This document shows, piece by piece, positions 17,619 through 26,041 of a stretch of DNA of 64,000 nt. Source of the stretch: Candidatus Amarobacillus elongatus (GTDB taxonomy: Bacteria; Chloroflexota; Dehalococcoidia; Tepidiformales; Tepidiformaceae); NCBI GenBank assembly GCA_016703545.1, contig JADJBX010000001.1, positions 682,001 through 746,000 on the forward strand. Direction: 5' to 3'. The notes under the pieces are model-generated. The model saw only the letters and a program-made list of their open reading frames with translations, had not been told where the DNA came from and made no database searches. Numbering within the stretch: position 1 is the stretch's first letter; every line of letters starts with the position of its first letter. Made by a program: the position numbers and the translations under genes.

Positions 17619-18962
17619 TCAGGGGATGGCGCCGGCGGTGCGCGCGGCGGGCCGCCGCGAGGGCCGGAAGTTCAGGACCGCCGCGGCCGCAATACAGGCG
17701 GAAACGAGAGCCATCACGGGGGTCACGCCGACCTGGTCGGTGAGCGCGCCGGCGGCGAGCACGGGCAGGGCGGAGGCGAGCGCGGAGAGCGCCGCCTGCG
17801 TGGAATTGACCCTCCCCTGGAGATGCAGCGGGACGCGGTCGTTGATGACGGTTTGGGCGGCGACCGAGACGGTGGCGTAGGCGAAGCCGAGGGGGAAGGT
17901 GGTGACCATGGCGAGGACGCCGCCGCCATCGAAGCTGCCGATATCGACGGCGCCGAGCCAGGCGAACATCCCGTAGCCCGCGAGGAACTCGGCCTCGGGG
18001 TTGACGAACGTGATGAACGCGCGCAGCGGCACGAAGAGGGCGAACCCGGCCGAGGACAGCACGGAATGCGGCACACGGTGCGAGAGGAAGCCGGCGGTTC
18101 GCAGGCCGAGCGCGATGCCGAGGACGGCCGGCATCAGGACGACGGCGCCGACATCGACGGGCAGGCTCAGGACGCTCGTGAGGTACCCCGGGATGAGGCC
18201 GGCGATGACGATGATGGCGGCGGAGATGACGGTGAGTTCGATCGCGGCGTGCATGACGAGGGGGTCGCGTTGCATGGCGCGCCAGCCGGCCTTCCACCAA
18301 GCGCCTCCAGCGTCGGCCGATTCGCCGCCCACTTCGACCCGGGCGGGCGGGTGGACGCGCCCGATCAGCACGGCCTGCACGGCCGCAAGCACGAACATCA
18401 CGGCACAAAGGCCGAAGAGGACGTCGGGAGTTTCGAACACGCGCAGGAGCAGGGGCGTGAGGACGCCGAGGCCGACCACCTGCGCGGCGCCGCCGACGGC
18501 GTGGCTGATCGCGTTGGCGCGGGCGTAATCGGCGCGGTCGACGATGGCGGGGAGGACGGTGCCCTCCGCGGTGGCGGCGAACTGGGTGAGGGTGGAGACG
18601 GCGATGGCGACGATGAAGTACGTCTCGACGCCGCCCGAGCCGCGAATGAACCAGATGCAGATGGCCGCCCGGGCGATGTCGCCGAGGAAGATGACGGGCC
18701 GCCGGGGGAAGGTATCGGCGACGGCGCCCGCGGCGATGCCCGCGACGGTGGAGGGAATGACCAGGGCGAGCACGAGCAGGCTCGAGAGGAAGGCGCGGTC
18801 CGTTTCGCGAACGATGAGGAGGACGAGGGCGAAGTTCAGGCAGTTATGGGCGACGCGCGACCAGAAGCGCGTGTAGCTGAGCATGCGGAACTGACGCTGC
18901 TGCCAGGGGCCGCGCGCGTGGCCGCTAGTCGGCGGCGGTGGCGGAGACGAGTGACTTCGCAC
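17619..18962 (-). CDS. MFS transporter (12-helix, EntS-like group)
   Basis: A major facilitator protein of about 447 residues. The first helix pair is preceded by RMLSYTRFWSRVAHN, the loop after helix 2 has AVADTFPRRPVIFLGD (a form of the MFS loop motif), and several hydrophobic segments follow in two halves separated by a longer polar loop (RVHPPARVEVGGESADAGG). It resembles the group of exporters that includes EntS. The start is uncertain: the GTG at 18962 overlaps the preceding DUF951 gene by 38 nt, and an ATG at 18884 is the next choice. Substrate unknown; export is likelier than uptake. Confidence 0.8.
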   Translation of the reverse strand: MRSHSSPPPPPTSGHARGPWQQRQFRMLSYTRFWSRVAHNCLNFALVLLIVRETDRAFLSSLLVLALVIPSTVAGIAAGAVADTFPRRPVIFLGDIARAAICIWFIRGSGGVETYFIVAIAVSTLTQFAATAEGTVLPAIVDRADYARANAISHAVGGAAQVVGLGVLTPLLLRVFETPDVLFGLCAVMFVLAAVQAVLIGRVHPPARVEVGGESADAGGAWWKAGWRAMQRDPLVMHAAIELTVISAAIIVIAGLIPGYLTSVLSLPVDVGAVVLMPAVLGIALGLRTAGFLSHRVPHSVLSSAGFALFVPLRAFITFVNPEAEFLAGYGMFAWLGAVDIGSFDGGGVLAMVTTFPLGFAYATVSVAAQTVINDRVPLHLQGRVNSTQAALSALASALPVLAAGALTDQVGVTPVMALVSACIAAAAVLNFRPSRRPAARTAGAIP

Positions 18963-19125
18963 GGGATTCGAAGCGGCGCCGGTCGAGGAGAACGCGGCGG
19001 GCGCAGGTGGTGCACTCGATGCCGATATCGGCGCCGGTGCGAAAGACGCGGAAATCGAACCCTCCACAGGGATGCGGGCGGCGCATGCGGTAGACCTCCC
19101 CTTCGCGGACGGTGGGGATATCCAT
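18925..19125 (-). CDS. DUF951 family small protein
   Basis: A 66-residue protein of the DUF951 family, which is usually linked to nucleic-acid or nucleotide-related genes. The signature is RRPHPCGGFDFRVFRTGADI followed by GIECTTCARRVLLDR: one cysteine in HPCGG and a C-x2-C pair, which together suggest a small zinc-binding fold. It starts one base after the pyrF stop and overlaps the start of the MFS gene, so the genes form one transcript. Function is unknown. Confidence 0.85.
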   Translation of the reverse strand: MDIPTVREGEVYRMRRPHPCGGFDFRVFRTGADIGIECTTCARRVLLDRRRFESRAKSLVSATAAD

Positions 19126-19126
19126 G

Positions 19127-19924
19127 TCAGAGGGGTGCGAGCGCGGCGGCGTTCAGTTCATCGCGAAGCTGGCGGGCGGCCTCACGGGCGGCCTCGGCGA
19201 ACCCCGGACCCTCAGCGGCGTACATGATGGAGCGGCTGGCGTTGACGACCATACTGCCGGGGACGGCGCCGGCGGCGGCGACGACATCCTCGGCACGGCC
19301 GCCCTGCGCCCCCACGCCAGGGACGAGGAGGGTGACGGCGGGGAGGAGTTCGCGGACGCGGCGCAGCTCGGCCGGAGCGGTCGCGCCGACGACGAGGCCG
19401 ACGGCGGGGGACCAGCTCGCGGCGGTCACGGCGACGTGTTCGAACAGGAGCGTGCCGTTGGCGAGTGGCTGCTCCTGGAACTCACGGGAGCTCGGGTTCG
19501 AGGTGCGGCAGAGGACATACACGCCCCTGCCCTCGTAGGCGAGGAACGGGGCGACGGTGTCGAGGCCCTGGTAGCCGTTCACGGTGACGGCGTCGAACTT
19601 CCAGATTTCGAAGGCGGCGCGAGCGTACGCCTCGGCGGTGTTGCCGACGTCGCCGCGCTTGATATCGCCGATGACGGGGATGCCCGCGGGGATGGCGGCG
19701 AGCGTCTCTTCGAGGGCGCGCAGACCGGGGATGCCGTGCTGTTCGTAGAAGGCGATGTTGGGCTTGTAGCAGGCGGCGTAGGGCGCGGTGGCGGCGATGA
19801 TCGCGCGGTTGAATGCGGCGAGATCCTCGATGCGGTGCTTCTTGAAGTCCGGGTCGAGGCCCACGCAGACGAGGGTGCCGGCTTCACGGCTGCGTGCGGC
19901 GAGCCGCTCTGCATAGCTGGTCAT
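19127..19924 (-). CDS. pyrF: Orotidine 5'-phosphate decarboxylase (type 2)
   Basis: The last step of UMP synthesis: OMP to UMP and CO2. The catalytic motif GDIKRGDVGNTAEAYA with the Asp-Lys-Asp array and the phosphate-binding LVPGVGAQGG are those of the type 2 (mycobacterial-like) enzymes, about 265 residues. The start VCVGLDPDFKKHR is typical. Its ATG overlaps the murI stop (ATGA), so the two are translationally coupled. No other pyr genes are adjacent. Confidence 0.95.
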   Translation of the reverse strand: MTSYAERLAARSREAGTLVCVGLDPDFKKHRIEDLAAFNRAIIAATAPYAACYKPNIAFYEQHGIPGLRALEETLAAIPAGIPVIGDIKRGDVGNTAEAYARAAFEIWKFDAVTVNGYQGLDTVAPFLAYEGRGVYVLCRTSNPSSREFQEQPLANGTLLFEHVAVTAASWSPAVGLVVGATAPAELRRVRELLPAVTLLVPGVGAQGGRAEDVVAAAGAVPGSMVVNASRSIMYAAEGPGFAEAAREAARQLRDELNAAALAPL

Positions 19925-20706
19925 GAGATGGCCTCCGCGGGGTGTGAGGCGAATCCGAGGCGTGCCATCACGGCCCGGAACGCCTCGCGATCGCCGGTGA
20001 CGATGAGGTCGAGCGCGCCCGCCTGGGAATCGGGGGCGGCAAGGTCGTTCTCGTGGAGCACGGCAACCGCGCGGCGGGCGACGGCTTCGCTGGTCTCGAC
20101 AGTGGTCACGCCGGGGAAGCGCGCGACGACGTCCTCGGCGAGGAAGTGATAGTGGGTGCAACCAAGGACGACGGTATCGGCGCCGGCGGCGATGGCGGGG
20201 CCGAGGATGCGCCCGATGGTCTCGCGTGCGGCGTCGGTGCCCGACTCGCCACGTTCCACGAGTTCGGCGAGACCGTGGCCGGGGACGTTCTCGATGGTCA
20301 CGCCGCGGCCGAATTCGTCGACCACGCGTGCGTAGAGTTCGCCATCGAGGGTGCCGGGCGTGGCGAGGATGGCAACGCGGCCGGAGCGGGACTTCTGGGT
20401 GGCGGGCTTGAGGCCGGGGACCATGCCCACGAATGGCACCGGGAAGGCGTCGCGGAGGTCGGCGATCGCGGCGGCGGAGGCGGTGTTGCAGGCGACGACG
20501 ATCATCTTGCAGCCGGCGCCGGCGAGCCGGTGGGCGATGGCGAAGCTGCGCTTGCGCACCTCGGCCGCGGGCCGGGGGCCGTACGGGAAGAATGCGGTAT
20601 CCGCGAAATAGATAACGCGTTCGTGGGGGGCGAGGCGCTGGAAGTCGCGGAGGACGCTGAGGCCGCCAACGCCGGAATCGAACATCCCTACAGGCCGGGG
20701 ATCCAT
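19921..20706 (-). CDS. murI: Glutamate racemase
   Basis: MurI makes D-glutamate for peptidoglycan. The two catalytic cysteines are in VVACNTASA and VLGCTHYHFL, and the first motif is GMFDSGVGGLSVLRDF. The ATG at 20706 starts MDPRPVGMFDSG; an upstream in-frame start would add a few residues overlapping the promoter. A TATGCT -10-like element ends 8 nt before the ATG, suggesting a nearly leaderless mRNA. It is divergent from comB. Confidence 0.95.
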   Translation of the reverse strand: MDPRPVGMFDSGVGGLSVLRDFQRLAPHERVIYFADTAFFPYGPRPAAEVRKRSFAIAHRLAGAGCKMIVVACNTASAAAIADLRDAFPVPFVGMVPGLKPATQKSRSGRVAILATPGTLDGELYARVVDEFGRGVTIENVPGHGLAELVERGESGTDAARETIGRILGPAIAAGADTVVLGCTHYHFLAEDVVARFPGVTTVETSEAVARRAVAVLHENDLAAPDSQAGALDLIVTGDREAFRAVMARLGFASHPAEAIS

Positions 20707-20714
20707 CGCCGGTA

Positions 20715-20720
20715 AGCATA
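20715..20720 (-). promoter_or_regulatory. -10 element of murI
   Basis: TATGCT on the minus strand, separated from the murI ATG by 8 nt; a start of transcription about 7 nt downstream would give a leader of 1-2 nt. Confidence 0.4.
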
Positions 20721-20750
20721 GCACCGGATGCGCGGACGCCGAGGCGGCGC

Positions 20751-20756
20751 GATGCT
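20751..20756 (+). promoter_or_regulatory. Weak -10-like element of the comB homologue
   Basis: GATGCT followed by 6 nt and the ATG. It mirrors the murI arrangement on the other strand of the same 56-nt spacer; no Shine-Dalgarno is seen. Confidence 0.25.
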
Positions 20757-20762
20757 ACCGCA

Positions 20763-21494
20763 ATGCTGGAACGAATCGACCTGGCGATGCTGCCGGCGGA
20801 GGCCGAGGCGATGCCCTCGGAGGCGTACATCGTCGTCGATGTGCTGCGCGCGACGACCACGATCGCGACGCTGTTCGCGGGGGGGATGACGTCGCTCATC
20901 GCGGCGGGACGGCTAGAGCTGGCGCGCCACCTCGCGGCAGCCGAGGGCCGGCTGCTGATGGGCGAGGTGGGCGGCTTGCCGCCGGCCGGGTTCGACTTCG
21001 GCAACTCGCCGGTGGAGGCGGCCGCGGCGCCGGTGGCGGGCCGGGGCGGGGTGCTCTTCACGACGAACGGGACGGCGGCGCTCTGCCTGCTGGCGGGCCG
21101 GGGCGCGGTCTTCGCGGGGGCGGCAGCGAACGCGACAGCGCTCGCGGCGTACGTGGCGGGGCACTTTCGCAGCGCGACGATCGTCTGTGCCGGGAACGCG
21201 GCGGGGGCGCGCTTCTCGCTCGAGGATTTCGCGGCGGGCGGGTTGCTTGCCGGCGCGCTCTCGGAGGCGGCGCCGGGGGCGGCACTGGGTGACGCGGCCG
21301 CCCTCGCGCGGCACACCCCGGACCTCGCGGACCTCATCGGCCTTTCGGACCATGCCGCCATCGTGCGCGGGCTCGGGTTGGCCCACGACATCGACTTCGC
21401 GAGCCGTCTCGACACCTCGGCGGCGGTGCCGATGGTGGTGGCGTGCGGAGATGGCTGGGCGCGGATCGAGGCAGTTATGACCTCGGCGGGCTAG
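20763..21494 (+). CDS. 2-phosphosulfolactate phosphatase family protein (ComB-like)
   Basis: A 243-residue protein with the ComB signature IVVDVLRATTTIATLFAGG, the central VLFTTNGTAAL and ATIVCAGNAAGARFSLED. ComB dephosphorylates 2-phosphosulfolactate in coenzyme M synthesis, but homologues occur in many bacteria that do not make coenzyme M, so the real substrate is uncertain. No comA, comC, comD or comE gene lies nearby. Its stop shares a CTAG with the stop of the converging DUF4129 gene. Confidence 0.85.
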   Translation: MLERIDLAMLPAEAEAMPSEAYIVVDVLRATTTIATLFAGGMTSLIAAGRLELARHLAAAEGRLLMGEVGGLPPAGFDFGNSPVEAAAAPVAGRGGVLFTTNGTAALCLLAGRGAVFAGAAANATALAAYVAGHFRSATIVCAGNAAGARFSLEDFAAGGLLAGALSEAAPGAALGDAAALARHTPDLADLIGLSDHAAIVRGLGLAHDIDFASRLDTSAAVPMVVACGDGWARIEAVMTSAG

Positions 21495-22834
21495 CGGCGG
21501 CTCGTTTGCCAGCGCTGTTCGAGGTCCGCGAGGGCGCGGGCGTCGGGTTCGCGGCCGGCGTACCGGGCCTGCTCGAAGGCGGCGGTGATGTCATCCGTCA
21601 CGGGGGTCGCGAGGGCACTGCGAAGCCCGGGGGCGATCTCCTCGGGGGTGTCGCCCGGTTCGCGCGTGAGGCCGGACCGGCGGGCGTGGTCGAGCGTTTC
21701 GAGGTAGAGGCGTTCAGCGGATGACGCGGGCGCCGGGGCCCGCGAGCGTGAGCCGCGATTGAGGATGTTGCCGAAGAGCGAGCGGAGGTCCTCTCCCACG
21801 CTGCCGGAGGTGGAGCGGTCGCCGAGTTCCTTGTGCAGGCGGCGGGGGTGGCGGCGCAGGCGCATGTACCAGGCCACGGCGCCCGCGAGGATCGCGAGCA
21901 CGATGACGAGGCCCACCATGCGGAAAAGGATGTTGATGAAGGTGCGGAAAGTGGAGGGGTCGGAGCCACCGGCTTCGTCGCCGCCGCGAATGGGTTGGCG
22001 GGCCTCCTGGGCGAGGTTGGCGAAGGGGTTTTCGTCACCGAAGAGGAGGCGCATGACGGACTGGATGATCCACGCGAAGGGCGTGAGGATGATGGTCAGG
22101 ACGATCTCGATGGTGCGGCCGAGGATGGCGCCGATCGTGGGGCCGGCGATGCCGAAGAGCACGCCGAAAACGATGACGCAGAGGATGGTGGCGCCCACGG
22201 TCGCGGCGAGGAGGGCGGCGGTGATACCGCCGGCGCGCAGCTCGCCAATGGTGGCGCCGCTCATCGCGAGCTGCGAACAGGCGAGGGCGACGACGGCCAC
22301 GGCGTAGAACGCGACGCCCGCGCGGGCGACTTCGCCGGAGCGGTCGGTGGCGGCGCCGATGACGACCATGGTCGTCACGAGCAGGAACGGCACGCCCACC
22401 GTGCGCGGCATGAGTTCGAGTTCAATCTCCTCGGCGGCGCGGGAGGAGGAGCGGGCCCAGAGGGCGACGGCGAGCACGGCGCTGAACAGCAGCGGGAAGC
22501 GGCCGCGGACGGTGTCGCCGGCATCCCGGGCGAAGTCGGTGATCCAGGAGAGGTCCCAGATGGCGACGTCGCCTTCGAAGCTGAGGCGGAGGGAGCCGAC
22601 GATGGCCACGTAGGCGACGACGCCCGCGATGGCGGCGGAGACGCTAGGGGAGAGATCCAGCTCCTCGCGGGCGCGCATGAGGCCGAAGGCGAGCAATCCA
22701 AGGAGTACGAACAGCCAGCCGCCCATGGCGTGCGGCGTCTCGTGCGTGCCGAGGCCGGCCATCAGTTCGGCCCCCGTGTAGAACGCGAGGGCTTCGGCGG
22801 CGAGTGCGGCGACGACGGCGGCGGCGGCAATCAC
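21491..22834 (-). CDS. Multi-pass membrane protein with DUF4129 C-terminus
   Basis: About 447 residues. The first 230 residues contain many hydrophobic segments (for example VIAAAAVVAALAAEALAFY and GWLFVLLGLLAFGLM). A further two or three membrane helices follow, then a cytoplasmic or extracellular tail with ERLYLETLDHARRSGLTREPGDTPEEIA, the DUF4129 motif. Such proteins often accompany MoxR and DUF58 genes and may carry a transglutaminase domain, but none is seen here. The GTG start overlaps the DUF58 stop (GTGA). Confidence 0.8.
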   Translation of the reverse strand: MIAAAAVVAALAAEALAFYTGAELMAGLGTHETPHAMGGWLFVLLGLLAFGLMRAREELDLSPSVSAAIAGVVAYVAIVGSLRLSFEGDVAIWDLSWITDFARDAGDTVRGRFPLLFSAVLAVALWARSSSRAAEEIELELMPRTVGVPFLLVTTMVVIGAATDRSGEVARAGVAFYAVAVVALACSQLAMSGATIGELRAGGITAALLAATVGATILCVIVFGVLFGIAGPTIGAILGRTIEIVLTIILTPFAWIIQSVMRLLFGDENPFANLAQEARQPIRGGDEAGGSDPSTFRTFINILFRMVGLVIVLAILAGAVAWYMRLRRHPRRLHKELGDRSTSGSVGEDLRSLFGNILNRGSRSRAPAPASSAERLYLETLDHARRSGLTREPGDTPEEIAPGLRSALATPVTDDITAAFEQARYAGREPDARALADLEQRWQTSRR

Positions 22835-24042
22835 GCCGGAGCCTGCGCTGGCGAGTGACGGCCGCCGATGACGGTCACGGGGAGGCCGGGGGGCAGCGCC
22901 GGCGTGACGCGGTCGGTGGTGGCGACGACGAACACGCGGTGGCCTTCGTCCTGCAGGCGGAGCAGCACACCCGCGAGCGACTCCGGCACGAGCGCGGCGA
23001 CGCACACGATGGTGCTGCCCGCGGGGATGCGGTTGCCTTCGCGGTGAAGGGTGCCGGCGAGGTCGCCGAGGGTGAGGGGCTGGATAACGGCGAGCGCTTC
23101 GAGCACGCGCGTCAGCTGGTCGCGGCTGCGGGAGGGTGCGAGGCGGATGGGGCGGTCGGCGTTGGGGAAGGAGCCGTTCGCCATGAGGCCGACGGAGTAA
23201 CGCTGCCCGGCGGCCCACACGGCGATGGACGCGGCGGCGGACACGGTGAACTCGAGGTCGTCCTTGAGGTACCCCTCCCAGGCGTGTTCGAGGGTATCGA
23301 TGTTGAGGACGACGTAGAGCTGCTGTGTCGCGCTCGGTTCGTACACGCGGGAGGTGAGCTCGCCGTGGCGGGCGGTGGCCTTCCAGTCGATGCGCTTGAG
23401 CGGGTCGCCGGGGCGGTAATCGCGCAGGCCGGCGATGCGCAGGGGATCCTCGAACACGCGGTTGCCGCCCTTTCGTTCGCCGAACGGGCGGTCGGCGGGG
23501 AGGCCGAGCTCCGCCATCGAGACGACCCGCGGAAAGACGATGAGGGCGTCGGACGTTCGATCCTCGATGGTGCGGGGGAAGACGCCGAACAGGTCGCCGG
23601 ACTTGATGGAGCCGGGCCCGACCTGGTGGTAGCCGCGCTCGGAGGCGTGGATGTCGTACTGCCAGGTCCGTTTTTCGTACCAGCCCATGGCGCCGCGCTT
23701 CACGAGCCAGCTCAGCCCCGGGACAGTGGCCGAGGCGAGCATTTCGCCTTCGACCGTGATCGGATCGGCGAGGGCGAGGCGCCATTCGTACCATGGCAGG
23801 GGCAGGAGTTTGCGGTTTTCGAGCTCGACTTCCAGCCGCACGGATTCGCCGGTGAAGGCGCGGTGTTCGCCGAGCCGGCGGACAAGGGTGACGCGGTCAA
23901 AAAGGTGCCGGGACCAGACGCGGCTCACCCCGCCGATGATGATGATGACGAACCCGACGCCGGAAATGGCGGGTTCGGAGGCCCCGAAGCCGACCAGGAC
24001 GAGCAGCGCGCCCACGAGGAGCCAGGCGTCGCGAAAGGGCAT
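22831..24042 (-). CDS. DUF58 family protein
   Basis: Residues 1-45 carry two hydrophobic helices (AWLLVGALLVLVGFGA and ISGVGFVIIIIGG). The rest is cytoplasmic or periplasmic with the DUF58 signature FGERKGGNRVFEDPLRIAGL, then YRPGDPLKRIDWKATARHGELTSRVYEP, and a VWA-like region. These proteins are partners of MoxR ATPases. It starts one base after moxR ends and is coupled to the DUF4129 gene. Confidence 0.9.
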   Translation of the reverse strand: MPFRDAWLLVGALLVLVGFGASEPAISGVGFVIIIIGGVSRVWSRHLFDRVTLVRRLGEHRAFTGESVRLEVELENRKLLPLPWYEWRLALADPITVEGEMLASATVPGLSWLVKRGAMGWYEKRTWQYDIHASERGYHQVGPGSIKSGDLFGVFPRTIEDRTSDALIVFPRVVSMAELGLPADRPFGERKGGNRVFEDPLRIAGLRDYRPGDPLKRIDWKATARHGELTSRVYEPSATQQLYVVLNIDTLEHAWEGYLKDDLEFTVSAAASIAVWAAGQRYSVGLMANGSFPNADRPIRLAPSRSRDQLTRVLEALAVIQPLTLGDLAGTLHREGNRIPAGSTIVCVAALVPESLAGVLLRLQDEGHRVFVVATTDRVTPALPPGLPVTVIGGRHSPAQAPA

Positions 24043-24043
24043 G

Positions 24044-25024
24044 TCAGGACTCGACGGGGACGGGGACGCGGCGAAGGATGTCGGCGAGGAGCTCCTTCGT
24101 TTCGCGGCCGCGCAGGCGGGACTGGCTCGAAAGGATGAGCCGGTGCGGGAGGACGTGCGGCGCCATCGCCTTCACGTCGTCCGGCAGGACGTAGTCGCGG
24201 CCGTTGATGGCGGCGTAGGCGCGCGCCGAACGGAAGAGCGCGAGCGACGCGCGCGGGCTGGCGCCAAGCTCGAAGGCCGGGTCGTCACGGGTCGCGCGGA
24301 CGAGGCGGACGGCGTAGCGGCGGACATCCGGGGCGACATGCATGTGGCCGAGGGCGGCGGCCAAGCGCACCAGCTCGTCGCCGTCGATGACCGGCGTGAG
24401 CGCATCGAGCGGGCTAGTGGATTCGAAACGGGCGAGGATTTCGTCCTCGTCGTCCTCGCCGGGGTAGCCGATTTCGAGGCGGAGGAGGAAGCGGTCGAGC
24501 TGGGCCTCGGGAAGCGGGAAGGTGCCTTCAAGCTCGACCGGATTCTGGGTGGCGAGCACGAGGAACGGCCGCGGAAGGCGGGTCGTGACCCCTTCGACGG
24601 TCAGCTGGCGCTCCTCCATCGCCTCGAGGAGGGCGGCCTGCGTGCGCGGGGTGGCGCGGTTGATTTCGTCCGCGAGCACGACCTGGGCGACGAGCGGACC
24701 CTCGCGGAAGGCGAACTCGCCGAGCTTCTGGTTATAGAAGTTGATGCCCGTGATGTCGGCGGGCATGAGGTCCGGAGTGAACTGGATGCGGCGGAAGGAG
24801 CACCCGAGCGACCGGGCGATGGCGCGTGCGAGGGTGGTCTTGCCGGTGCCGGGGACGTCCTCGAGGAGGATGTGGCCTTCGCAGAGGAGGGCGACGAGCG
24901 CGAGACGAACGACCTCGCTCTTGCCGACGATGACGCGCTCGATGCTCGCCTGCATGCGTTCGGCGGTGGCGCGAATGGCATCGACATCGGCGGGCGTAAG
25001 CCGGTTGGCGGCGGGTGCGGTCAC
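24044..25024 (-). CDS. MoxR family AAA+ ATPase
   Basis: A 326-residue MoxR-type ATPase. Walker A is DVPGTGKTTLARAIA, Walker B is VLADEINRATPRTQAALLEAM with the MoxR EMEERQ-like segment, and sensor 1 is LATQNPVELEGTFPLPEAQ. MoxR proteins act as chaperone-like ATPases for the assembly or activation of extracytoplasmic enzymes with their DUF58 partners. It is the first gene of the MoxR-DUF58-DUF4129 operon. Confidence 0.93.
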   Translation of the reverse strand: MTAPAANRLTPADVDAIRATAERMQASIERVIVGKSEVVRLALVALLCEGHILLEDVPGTGKTTLARAIARSLGCSFRRIQFTPDLMPADITGINFYNQKLGEFAFREGPLVAQVVLADEINRATPRTQAALLEAMEERQLTVEGVTTRLPRPFLVLATQNPVELEGTFPLPEAQLDRFLLRLEIGYPGEDDEDEILARFESTSPLDALTPVIDGDELVRLAAALGHMHVAPDVRRYAVRLVRATRDDPAFELGASPRASLALFRSARAYAAINGRDYVLPDDVKAMAPHVLPHRLILSSQSRLRGRETKELLADILRRVPVPVES

Positions 25025-25110
25025 GCGGGGCAGTCCTCCTGAGGCCGGGAATGCTACGCGAGTGACGGTGCGCGCGCGAACCGGCGTTCAGAGAGGGTAC
25101 GCGGGGGAGT

Positions 25111-25175
25111 GGTTGTTGGTTGTCGGTTGTCGGCCGTACCCCGTACGCCGCGGGCCGTCGGCTCTCGGCTCTCGG
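25111..25175 (+). repeat. Short tandem word repeats in an intergenic spacer
   Basis: Three GGTTGT words spaced 7 nt apart (from 25111) are followed by GGCCGTACCCCGTACGCC and by GGCTCTCGGCTCTCGG words. They lie in the 200-nt spacer between moxR and the BON gene. No gene or promoter is recognisable in the rest of the spacer. Confidence 0.6.
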
Positions 25176-25225
25176 TGTGGCCATGGCGGAAGCAGGGCGC
25201 GGCGGAGGACGAAAGGGTGGGGGCT

Positions 25226-25948
25226 CTAGCCCATGCTCTCCACGTCCAACTCCTCGCGAACTTCGATGACGCCGGGCACGCGGGCCGCGACCTCTTCGGC
25301 GTTCTCGGCATCATCCAGGTCCTGGACGAGGCCGCGAAGGCGGGCGATGCCGCGGTACACGTCGACGTCGACGTCAAGCGCGGTGGTGGCGGAGTCCTCG
25401 CGCAGCTCGCGGCGGATGGCGTCGGCGATCGCTTCGTCCCCGATGGTACCGTCCGAGGAGCGGTCGACCTCAATGGAGTCCATGGAACTGAGCTGGAGAC
25501 CACCGATCACCTCGCGGGAGGTGCCAACGGGATCGGTGGGCGGCACGAAAACGGCGTCGCCTTCGGAGACCAGGTCCTCGTCCATGGCCGAGGTGGGGCC
25601 GGAAGCGGACCAGCCGTCGGTGAGGTTGGTCTCGCGGGACTGGTCCTGGAAATCGCCGGCCTCGAGGGATTCCTCTTCGAAGCCGGGAGTGCCGCCGGGG
25701 CCGCCCTGCAGGTCCTGGTCCGAAATAACCAGGCCAGCGGTTTCGCCCGCGAGGACATCGGTAACGTCGATGTTGTCCTCGACATCGAGGGCGCCGGCGG
25801 CGTCGCGGGCGAGGTCGAGGATGGCGTCGCGCATCTCCTCGTGCGAAACGAAGGCGGTGACGACGAGACGGCCGCCATCGCGCTCAAGGGTGACGGGTAC
25901 GCCGACCGTGTCGGTGATGGTGCGTTCGAGATCGGCAATGGTGGCCAT
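25226..25948 (-). CDS. BON-domain protein
   Basis: A 240-residue acidic protein without signal peptide. The N-terminal third (IADLERTITDTVGVPVTLERDGGRLVVTAFV) looks like a divergent BON unit, a long acidic, Asp/Glu/Ser-rich linker follows, and the C-terminal part (IADAIRRELREDSATTALDV, GIARLRGLVQDLDDAENAEE) is a clear BON domain. BON domains bind membranes or phospholipids; here location is unclear. It stands alone, with 93 nt of spacer on its upstream side. Confidence 0.7.
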   Translation of the reverse strand: MATIADLERTITDTVGVPVTLERDGGRLVVTAFVSHEEMRDAILDLARDAAGALDVEDNIDVTDVLAGETAGLVISDQDLQGGPGGTPGFEEESLEAGDFQDQSRETNLTDGWSASGPTSAMDEDLVSEGDAVFVPPTDPVGTSREVIGGLQLSSMDSIEVDRSSDGTIGDEAIADAIRRELREDSATTALDVDVDVYRGIARLRGLVQDLDDAENAEEVAARVPGVIEVREELDVESMG

Positions 25949-26041
25949 CGGAACCTCCCGGCCTGCATCACAGGCACAGGCACAGCGTGGCGCGCGGGCC
26001 GGGAAAGGCGAATAACAGGCGATGGCGGCGGCGTTGAGGGG

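Noticed and set aside
25111..25175. CRISPR array or minisatellite
   Set aside because: The words are 6-7 nt with no regular repeat-spacer pattern and only three copies.
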